From Planctomycetota bacterium (GTDB taxonomy: Bacteria > Planctomycetota > Phycisphaerae > Phycisphaerales > UBA1924), in contig JAEYUO010000042.1 in assembly GCA_023432465.1 (NCBI GenBank), positions 41,296 through 105,295 on the forward strand: a stretch of DNA of 64,000 bases, written 5' to 3'. The translations under genes and the position numbers were made by a program. Below are positions 26,921-35,500 of this stretch, piece after piece (the stretch's first letter is position 1; every line of letters starts with the position of its first letter). Under the pieces are notes generated by a model. That model was not told where the DNA came from. It saw only the letters and a list, made by a program, of their open reading frames with translations, and made no database searches.

Positions 26921-27148
26921 ATGAACGTCAACGAGTTGTCAGAGAAGCTACGGGAGATGTACCGAGGCGCCTCCCAAGGCGACGCGGTGGTCATGGTGCA
27001 TTTGTTTGGCATCAAGTATGCGAACGAGATTCGGGAAAGCGGGGCATCCCCGAAGGAGATCGTCCTCGCGGCAGGGATGAGCGAGTCATACGGCGTCGAG
27101 GTGAACAAGGGCATCAACCTCGCGAAATTCGTGCAGGTCAGAACCTGA
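26921..27148 (+). CDS. Small HTH-like protein
   Basis: A 75-residue protein (MNVNELSEKLREMYRGA...VHLFGIKYANEIRE...SPKEIVLAAGMSESYGVEVNKGINLAKFV) with a predicted C-terminal helix-turn-helix. It resembles small HTH-like proteins found beside restriction genes. AGGA is 6 bases upstream of the ATG. Its target is unknown. Confidence 0.6.
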   Translation: MNVNELSEKLREMYRGASQGDAVVMVHLFGIKYANEIRESGASPKEIVLAAGMSESYGVEVNKGINLAKFVQVRT

Positions 27149-27216
27149 ACGTGGCCCCCGATTATCCGCGGGCCGCGCCTGCTCTCTTGATATTGCAGGT
27201 GCCGGTAGAAAGGGCT

Positions 27217-29934
27217 CTAACGCGCTGCCACGAACTGCGCTGCGCGCTCGATGCTGCGTATCAATGACTGGCGACCTCGCCCGGTGCATGGAAACCACGG
27301 CTTTGCTTCGGTACAGAGCGCGCGGACATGGCGCCCAAACTGAGTCCGGACCATCGAGCTGAGCACGACCGCATGCACATGGGGCAGTCGCCGCTTGACA
27401 TCATCCACCCAGGTGTGCCAGTTCGACGTCCAACCTGGGAACAGGAAGGACAGCGTGAGGTTGGGCATGCTCCTCGCGAATGCCTGCCGAATTGGGCCTT
27501 CGTACTGCTGCTGAGTCTCATTGCCGCCGATGTAGAGCACCCTCACGGGCTGAACCGAGGCGGCGCCATTGGCCTGGGATGCGCCGAGTTGGGCGTCGCT
27601 CTCCTGACCCAGGAGCAGGTCCAACCGATCGCAGTCCACTGACCCGACCTGGTACTCGCGCAGCTGTTCCACCACTTGCTGAGCCCGTACCGACGAGAAC
27701 GGCGTGCCGATCTGGCGAAACCTGTAGAACCGTTTCACGAGGATCTGTGCGGCCGCATCCAGATCGCCGTCGAGTTCAAGCATCCTGACGCGCGCTGTCT
27801 CTGCATCCTCGGGATCCCATGCGGGCGAATACGCGGCGGGCTGATCGAGCAACTCCCGAAACTCAGCCCGGCGATTCTGCAGCATCACCGCGATCCGTTC
27901 AAGCTGATCAAGGGCGAGCTGCGCGAGCTCCGGTTCGCCTGCTCGCAGCGAGCTTGCCAGGACGCCCCTGCTCCCGTCCCACTGGTGATCGACGCTGGCC
28001 TGGCCTTCGCACAACCATTCGAAGTAAATACGGCGAAGCGAAGGGCTCCGCTCGTAGAGCTTCGTGTCGGCCAACAGTGTGGGTATTCCTCGTTCGCGTG
28101 CTTCAAGCAGATGTCGACAGACTCGTTCGGCAAGAGAGTGATCCGCGAACATGCTCGCCGCCCGGACACCACGTTCCCACAGCACAAGGGGGAAGCGGAT
28201 GCCTGAGGCAATCGACTGGCGCAGCAGGTCGTCGGCGATCGGCACAGCTGATTCGTCGAGCATCTCCAGTAGCGCGATTCCATAGCAGAACCGGCACCAC
28301 TCGATCAGGCCAGTTCCCGCATAGGAACGCTCTCGCCGTAGCATCGATTCATAGGCCTGACGAAAATGCGTCGCCGACTTCGCGGGCACCGAAGGCACAC
28401 CGACCAAGCCCAGAATCCCAAGGCACAGATGCCCCTTGATCGCGGCCGCGGAGTCTGTCGTCACGGCCTTTTCGAAGAAGTCGCGCCCTCGGGATAATGC
28501 GGTGCACAGCTCAACATTGCTCGCCGCATCGGCTCGCGGCAGCGCCGGTTCCAGCGCCTTGAACCCGGCTTCGATCAGCCCGCGATCACCCAGCGCCCTG
28601 GCGGCATCCACCGGAGTCCCGGCCTTCGCCACATCTTCAAAGAGCCTCTTTGCTTCTGAGAAGTTGCCTCTTGACTGAAACACCTGCGCCCGGCGGCGTG
28701 TGTTGGCGATCCGCAGGCTGGCGGCGAACTCGTCCGGGAGCGACAGATCCGACGAGAGCACATCACGTACGGCATCGAACAGGAGAGATGCCTCCGAGCT
28801 CTTGCCACCCTTGAACAGGTCTTCGCCATCCCCCTGCAGGTCGGCCAGCAATCGGCACTGCATGGATAGCGGCTCGCGACCGATGTGCCGGCGCATCCAG
28901 CGGCAGAGTTGCGCCAACTCGCCCGCCTCCAGAAGGGGCTCGTAGACATGCGGAAGCAACAATGACCCGCAAGCCAGGTCTCCGCGGTCGATGAGTGTGC
29001 TGACGATCTTGTGCTGCTCTCGAAGCAGGACGAGGAATCGCTTCGGATCCCCCGAGCGCAGGAGCCCCATCAACGCTCCGGTCAGGTACCAGAGACGCCG
29101 CGCTTCGTTCTCACCCGGGAAGTTCAAAACGAGCGGTCGATCAAGGATCGCGTGAAGAAAGCCCCGGTGAAACACGGTGCGGTGCCGGCTTGCGTTCAGT
29201 TCAACGGCTTCCTCCACGAGATCCTCTAACTCATCGACTGTGGCCGCACCATCTTCGTGGAACGCGGTTGCGACCACCTGACGAATCAGTAGATTGTCCA
29301 ACGTGGTAAACTCGTCGGCCTCGATTCGCTTGGGTGCGGGAGCGGTCACCGGACTCGCAGGGACTGGCAAGGTCCGCTCGCCAGAGGGGACGGTTGCTGG
29401 CGGGCGAAGCCCGAGCAAGTCTCTGAGATCGATGGCCTCGGCAGCGATGGCGCCGGGCACATCTTTGAGGATCTCGATTGAGTAGACACAGAGGTACCCA
29501 AGGTACACGCCAACGGCTAGCGATGGGCCCTTGGCCACGAGCATCTTCAGGGCGGCGCGGATGATCTCGGGACGGGGTGCGACAGCGGTGTCCGCGATGA
29601 AGCCCGCGTTGTGTGCGACTGCGGTCGCGTCGAGGAAGGCGGTAATTACCGGCAGGTGGTGCGTCAGGAGCCAGACTCGAATCAGGAGTTCCCGGTCTTC
29701 ACGCAGATCGGTCGAGCCAATCCGTGCGAGCAGCCACTTGGTCTTGTCGGGAGGCTTTGCCCGTTGGACGAACTGTGTTCGGAAGTTCATGGCGCGGGCC
29801 AGCTTTGCCTGAATCCGTTCCCGCTCTTTGTCGGCCTTCGGGTCTACATGGGACGTCCAGAAGGCATCGGCTGCGCGCCGCCGCTCGTCGTCACCGAGCG
29901 CCGTCCATAGGTCATCGAGCGTGATCGGTTCCAC
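27217..29934 (-). CDS. Large helical protein with DUF2325-like C-terminus
   Basis: A 905-residue protein, last gene of the helicase array. Residues ~1-780 are mostly alpha-helical and include repeat-like Ala/Leu-rich helices suggestive of a TPR-type scaffold, without a named domain. The last ~110 residues (VRVLYIGGNETQQQYEGPI ... HAVVLSSMVRTQFGRHVRALC...KPWFPCTGRGRQSLIRSI) follow the DUF2325 layout: a start strand with Gly-Gly, a cluster of small residues before conserved Cys, and a final basic helix. The GTG start at 29934 has GGAGG 6 bases upstream. The gap to the upstream UvrD-like gene is 82 bases. Its role in the array is unknown; a sensor or nucleotide-binding function is conceivable. 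Confidence 0.68.
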   Translation of the reverse strand: MEPITLDDLWTALGDDERRRAADAFWTSHVDPKADKERERIQAKLARAMNFRTQFVQRAKPPDKTKWLLARIGSTDLREDRELLIRVWLLTHHLPVITAFLDATAVAHNAGFIADTAVAPRPEIIRAALKMLVAKGPSLAVGVYLGYLCVYSIEILKDVPGAIAAEAIDLRDLLGLRPPATVPSGERTLPVPASPVTAPAPKRIEADEFTTLDNLLIRQVVATAFHEDGAATVDELEDLVEEAVELNASRHRTVFHRGFLHAILDRPLVLNFPGENEARRLWYLTGALMGLLRSGDPKRFLVLLREQHKIVSTLIDRGDLACGSLLLPHVYEPLLEAGELAQLCRWMRRHIGREPLSMQCRLLADLQGDGEDLFKGGKSSEASLLFDAVRDVLSSDLSLPDEFAASLRIANTRRRAQVFQSRGNFSEAKRLFEDVAKAGTPVDAARALGDRGLIEAGFKALEPALPRADAASNVELCTALSRGRDFFEKAVTTDSAAAIKGHLCLGILGLVGVPSVPAKSATHFRQAYESMLRRERSYAGTGLIEWCRFCYGIALLEMLDESAVPIADDLLRQSIASGIRFPLVLWERGVRAASMFADHSLAERVCRHLLEARERGIPTLLADTKLYERSPSLRRIYFEWLCEGQASVDHQWDGSRGVLASSLRAGEPELAQLALDQLERIAVMLQNRRAEFRELLDQPAAYSPAWDPEDAETARVRMLELDGDLDAAAQILVKRFYRFRQIGTPFSSVRAQQVVEQLREYQVGSVDCDRLDLLLGQESDAQLGASQANGAASVQPVRVLYIGGNETQQQYEGPIRQAFARSMPNLTLSFLFPGWTSNWHTWVDDVKRRLPHVHAVVLSSMVRTQFGRHVRALCTEAKPWFPCTGRGRQSLIRSIERAAQFVAAR

Positions 29935-30016
29935 GAGGCGACCTCCAGCTTCTCGCCCGATCGATCGGGGCAGCAGTCCGCGGCCGGCGGCATCACCAGA
30001 TGCTCACATGACAGCG

Positions 30017-32434
30017 CTACAGATCCTCGGGCCACTCTGCCCGTTCACATCTTCCGTTCTCCATAACCTCTTCAACGCAGGAAGGCAGATTGACCATGCA
30101 CAGCGAAAGGCCAGCGCGTGCGCGGCTTGCAGCGACGTACAGCCCGTTTCTGGCCCGCACCTCCACTTCGATAGCGGGCCGAGACCACCTTGGCTTGGTT
30201 TCGATGAAAACCACCGCGTCAAACTCAAGGCCCTTGGTTTGCTTCACCGAGGCGATCACGACACGATCAGTCCGTCGCAACGGACTTCCACCCGATGCAG
30301 GACTGACGGCATCCACTGTCGTCAACTCGTCGCTCAGGGCCTCCTCAAGCTGACGGCGCAGCCATTGCCTGCGCTTAGGTTCCATCTTGCCGTCGTACAG
30401 CACGGCCACAGTGGCGTTCGGGATCTCATCTCGCCACCGCCGCGCTTCCGCCGCCACGGCCCTCGACAGGTCCTTCAAGGATCGAATCGTGCCCACTCGC
30501 GGCAGTGCACCGGTGGTCTTGTCTGAGGCAGCCCATCCGGGAACCTCGCCGAACAATCCACGGTGGAGGTCCTTCAGGAACTCGCCAAGTTCGCGCGTTT
30601 GGCGATAGTTGATGCCGAACACGCTCTTGGCCACATCCCGAAGTCGCGCATCCTCCCAGCGGCGTAACCCCGCCAGTGGGTTCAGGTTTTGGTGCAGGTC
30701 TCCCACGAGGGACATCGTGCCCTTGGGCGCGAGCTGTGACGCAAGTGTGACGATGTGGCACGGCGAGAGATCTTGAGCCTCGTCAACGACGAGGTGCGTG
30801 AATCGCTCTCGCTTGCCGCCTATCCAAGGTGTCTCCCGGTCGCTAGAGGAAAGCAGGACACGGCTGCCGAGCCACGCCGACACCGCCAGATCAAACTCGC
30901 TGTAGGATGGATTGTCCTTGGAGTATTGAGCACGCCACAATCGATCCCCGGCATCGACCGCCTTGGGTCGCAGGCCGTCCTGGCGGGCGGCGTCGAGAAG
31001 CGCGGCGTACTCCGGTAGACCAAACATCAGCCGCGTGATGCGCACGCGGTCGCACGCGGCGCGCACCGCAGCTTCAACAAGCTTTCTGGCAGCTTTCACG
31101 CCCTCGCGTCGCCTCTCCTCGCGCAAACGACTGAGCCCCTGCCCGGTGTGTTCGGGCATGGTGCCCGTCGAATCAAGACAGAAACGGGTGGGCGACTGCC
31201 CGTCACGAATGACGCTGACCGTCGCGGTGAGCGCATCCGCGAGCGCGATGCTTCCCGTCAACGCATTCTCGACAAACCGCGCCTGCGCCACGCGCCTTAT
31301 CCATCGCTCGAGTTCGTCCGCCAGGACTAGAAAATCGGGCCCAAGGTTGAACAACGCCTCTCGAAGGGCACCGCGGCCATCGGACCAATATGCCTGTGCG
31401 TGCGCTCGGAACGCGGCGAAGTAGGCACCGAGCACCTCCCCGCGGCCCTTGAGCGCCGCCGCAGTCGGCTTGTCGACCCGTTCTGTTCCCGACAGCATTC
31501 TTGTGGCGCGGCAGACCTTCTGAAAGAAGACCTTCGTTGTCTCTACCCACACCTTCTCCACGCCGATCGACTGCGCGAGACCCTTCAGGTATTCCACCAT
31601 CTCATCGTTGAAGACGAGGACCTGCATGCTGGAGTAGTCGTGGAACGGAGCGTCTTTGCCCTTTTCCAACCCAAGCTCATCCCACTGCTGATCGTAGAGA
31701 CATGCAATCCGCATGATGCCGATGCTGGTTTTCCCACTGCCGGGCGGACCCTCGATGATCACGGTCTGCTCGAAGGGCAGCATCATGGCCGCGCGTTGCG
31801 GCTGGTCCGCCAGCACGATGATGTCGCTGAGGCCAAAGGTCGGCTTGGCCTCATACTGAGCGGGCTCGGGTTCCGCCGGCGGCGCCGCCACGATGGCGTC
31901 CATCTTCTCAAGCAGGTCATCTTCATCCACCACACTGGTCTTGCCGGAGGCGAACACAAGATCAGCGTTGCGGACCCTGGGGACGACCTCCTCGTACTTT
32001 GCGGACGCGCCGACCACATAGACGACTTTGGACCGGCGCACGAACTCGACTCGGTCACCGACAGGTCGATCCAACACGAAGGCCGTAATTGGGCTCGTCC
32101 AGCTGACGACCTCCCAATCTGAGCCGTACACATCACCGCCAGTATCGCGTGCCTTGCTGACCAGCAGTTTGACTCTCTCAGTGCCCGAACCGTCGGTGCG
32201 ACCGGTATCGATGCGGGCAAAGAAGGGGCTGCGACCCACGGCCTGCAATCCGCGAAGCTGATCACGTTTGAACTGATTGAAGCGAGCGACAGCTCCTGGC
32301 TGCCCGGTGATGTCCGGGAGCATAACGGCGTGATCAAAGTGATCGACGGCGTGGTCGGCCTTCTGGATGACCTCGATCGCCAGCCGCTTGTCGGCTTGGA
32401 CCTGCTCACGAAGTTCTTTGAGTGTCACACCCAT
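30017..32434 (-). CDS. UvrD/HelD-like superfamily 1 helicase
   Basis: An 805-residue ATPase. Walker A in EGPPGSGKTSIGIMRIA is near residue 224, Walker B VVDEAQDLS near 550, motif IV INYRQTRELGEFLKDL and motif VI KQTKGLEFDAVVF...YVAASRARAG near 770. The ~200-residue N-terminal part (PFFARIDTG...VLDRPVGDRVEFVRR) resembles the HelD N-terminal region, in which the family interacts with RNA polymerase; whether that applies here is untested. It lies 89 bases after the DEAH helicase gene in the same array. The start ATG at 32434 lacks a strong ribosome site. Confidence 0.85.
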   Translation of the reverse strand: MGVTLKELREQVQADKRLAIEVIQKADHAVDHFDHAVMLPDITGQPGAVARFNQFKRDQLRGLQAVGRSPFFARIDTGRTDGSGTERVKLLVSKARDTGGDVYGSDWEVVSWTSPITAFVLDRPVGDRVEFVRRSKVVYVVGASAKYEEVVPRVRNADLVFASGKTSVVDEDDLLEKMDAIVAAPPAEPEPAQYEAKPTFGLSDIIVLADQPQRAAMMLPFEQTVIIEGPPGSGKTSIGIMRIACLYDQQWDELGLEKGKDAPFHDYSSMQVLVFNDEMVEYLKGLAQSIGVEKVWVETTKVFFQKVCRATRMLSGTERVDKPTAAALKGRGEVLGAYFAAFRAHAQAYWSDGRGALREALFNLGPDFLVLADELERWIRRVAQARFVENALTGSIALADALTATVSVIRDGQSPTRFCLDSTGTMPEHTGQGLSRLREERRREGVKAARKLVEAAVRAACDRVRITRLMFGLPEYAALLDAARQDGLRPKAVDAGDRLWRAQYSKDNPSYSEFDLAVSAWLGSRVLLSSSDRETPWIGGKRERFTHLVVDEAQDLSPCHIVTLASQLAPKGTMSLVGDLHQNLNPLAGLRRWEDARLRDVAKSVFGINYRQTRELGEFLKDLHRGLFGEVPGWAASDKTTGALPRVGTIRSLKDLSRAVAAEARRWRDEIPNATVAVLYDGKMEPKRRQWLRRQLEEALSDELTTVDAVSPASGGSPLRRTDRVVIASVKQTKGLEFDAVVFIETKPRWSRPAIEVEVRARNGLYVAASRARAGLSLCMVNLPSCVEEVMENGRCERAEWPEDL

Positions 32435-32523
32435 TGTCGTTCATTTCCAACGCTTCAATATCACTGTGCTCGCCGAACGGACGCCAGCGAGCGACCATCC
32501 TAGTGGACCAACAAGACTCCCTC

Positions 32524-35500
32524 TCACAGCCCCCGAGTACCGCACAGTGTTCGCAAGCTATCGATGACCTCTTCCGGTCGCGCCAGGTCGGATGCCCGCA
32601 ACTCCACCACGGTCCAGGGTGGCGAAACTGTCGACAGTCGCGAGCGAATCAACCGGTCCCGACGGGCACGGTGCCCGACATGCACAGAAGCGCCATCCAC
32701 ATATACCGCCACGCGCGATGCCGGGCATGCAAAGTCAGCTATCGAGATCGGGCCCGCACTGCCACTGACTGAGACGGGATGCTGCTTCGTCAACGAGAGC
32801 CCGCGGCTTTCAAAGAGCCGCAGAAACTTCAACTCGAGTGGAGACCCGACCCCGGCCGCATACGCCTCGAGCCACGGCCGCGGGTCGTCCGTGGCGCCGG
32901 GAGGGGCGGATGTGGGCGCGGCCTCCGCGATGGCGTCGAGCGCTGGCACTGCAAGAGGCCACTGAAGTATCGTGTGGAACCGCTGGTTCCGGTAGGCCTT
33001 GAGGCAGCGGTAGCACGCCGTCTCGCAGCCGTCGTGCTGCAAGTGGGCAAGCGAGTGCTGAGCGACGATGTGGAGATCGCTGCCAATCCTTTCGAGGTAG
33101 CCCGAGCCTCCGACCGTTGGATCGGTAAACGTGAGTGAGACAAAGGTTCCCGTGGCGCCGCCGGCTTCTCGGGTCCAGGGACCCTCAACATCGAAGGACA
33201 ACTCGTCATCGTCAACCATGAACGCGTGACAAAGCCCCGCGAACAGACTCTCGCCCAGGCTCCGTGCCCAGGCGTGAACGCTCTCAATCCACTCCGAGTC
33301 GCCCTCTGGCGGCGCCGGCAACGGAACCAGGAGTCGGAGGGTCTCTGCTGGCCCGGATGTCGCGATGGCCACGCGTTGGGGGGGCTGGCCTCGGCTCGGG
33401 CAAGAGGCCGCGTGGCCGAACGGATCGGACTGTGCGCGCCCGCCTCGTCGGTTTCCCGGAGTCGCGGGCGCCGGGTTGAGCAGTCGGCCGCATTGGGCAC
33501 ACGGTGTGTATCCAGTGGCGTCATCGTGGAGGCACTGGGCAGGGGTCGCGGCAAGTTCGGCCTGAGTGGGCGCCGGCCCCTCGTTGAGCCAGTCCACTGT
33601 CTCGTTGCGGCGAAGCTGGAGTTGCCAGCCATCGGCAAGGGTCCACCGGCGAACGAGTTCGCCATCCCACTGCGGCTGAACTCGAACCAGGTCGCGGGCG
33701 GCAAACCGGTCCTCCTCCTGCATCACCGGGGCCTCATTCCGCACAGCGACGAAACCGCCATACGCGACAACCGGCAGATTGGGCGCGGGAGAATCGTCGC
33801 CGCAGCGAGGACAACGCGGGTGATCGACCCGGTGTCGAAGGCCGCAGCCTCGGCAGACTCTGTACTGCCAAGTCGGACCTTCCGACTGGGGATTCCAAGG
33901 AGATGAAGTATCGATGCCGCACACGCGCCAGCGCTTTGACCTCGCGAAGACGGGCGCTTCCGGTTGGAACTGGCCGATGCCGAACCTTCGGTCCGTCGTG
34001 ATCGGGTCATCCTCGTACTCGTCGCTCAAGAGGCGAAGCGACGCCGGCTCCGTAGGGAACTCGTATCCGGGAAGGATCCCGAACTCGGCGAAGCGCCGCA
34101 ACGGGTACCCAGCAGATCGATCGTCCGCATCGCGGCCTTCGCGAGCGGTGGTGTCACGTACACCCAACAAGCGGTTGATGAGGTCTCCGGCTCGGATCGC
34201 GAGATGGCGCTGGCCCTGCTGAAGCCCCTCGGCCCAGCGTTCAATTGATTGCCGCAGTTCGAGCACTTGTCGCGCAGTACGATCCACGACACCCTGAATT
34301 CTCTCGGGGAGCGACGCGAGATATGCCCGGAGTCCCGCTTCATCGACTCCGGCGGCTGCAAGCTGCATGCCGAGGGCTCGTTGGGCCAGCTCGACGGTGT
34401 GCTCGGTGGTTGCCGTCACTGCTGCCTTGAGCCCGTCGACACTTTCTTGCTGAACCTGGCCATCCACCGTGACATAGGTCACCATCTGTCCTGCGAGTCC
34501 AGGGTTAGCAGCTCCAAACGCTATCGCGGCGACGTGCCGGAGTAGCACGTCCCGGTTGAAGAGGGAGAACGTCGGCGTAGGCACCTCGCCCGCGATCATC
34601 TCCTCCGGGTGGTCGTAGAAATACTGATCATGCGGGCGACGGTTGGCGTAGCTGACGACAAGTCCGATGCGAGCTCTGCGTCCTGCGCGGCCGCCGCGCT
34701 GCGCGTAGTTGTCCGGCCGGGGCGGGATGTTCCTCATTGCAACGGCCTCTAGGCCACCGACGTCGATCCCCATCTCGAGCGTGGGCGAGCACGCCAACAC
34801 GTTCAGGCTCTCGTCCTTGTTCTTAAAGTCGGTCTCCAACTCTTTTCGCACCGCCGCAGGAACCTGTGCGGTGTGCTCACCGGCATCCAGGGGAACGACT
34901 GCTCCCTCGAGAACGCGCCGCACTGCCCGACTGGTTGCGAACTCTGCGCTCGGCCAGGGTTGGATCGTCCCGTGACACGCTGGACATGGCGCCCCATTCA
35001 TGGCGCCGGCGCAAGCTCGCATGCACACTCCGCACCGACTGCGCGTCGCGTCCGTTGTGGGCAGGAGTTCAACTTCCTCCGCGTTCACTTGCAATAGCGA
35101 GTGGCTCGATCGGAAGCCGAAGAGTTCGACCGGCTGGACGAAGCCCGCAAGGCGAAGGAACTCGACGACCGCCAACGCCTCGTTCGGCGTGACCTGCGCA
35201 CCGCCGTACCGGCGTACCAGTTCTGCGACTATTCGCTGAATGGCTGGTGCGCGGCCTCGATTCGTCGCGGATCGCGCAATTGACCTCACCGTGATGCCGT
35301 ACGCCACCTCGTCACGATCGAGCAGGTTCGTCGGCCGACCATCTCGGTCGCACATGTAGCCCGCCGGGGCCTTGACGCTGCGCTCCCACTCGCTCGCCCG
35401 CAGCGTTTCCGGATACCCAACAAAGGAAGGGTGGTACTGCAGCAGTTGTCGAGACAGCGCCGAGTGCGTCCGCATGTCATCGAGCACGCACCGGCACACA

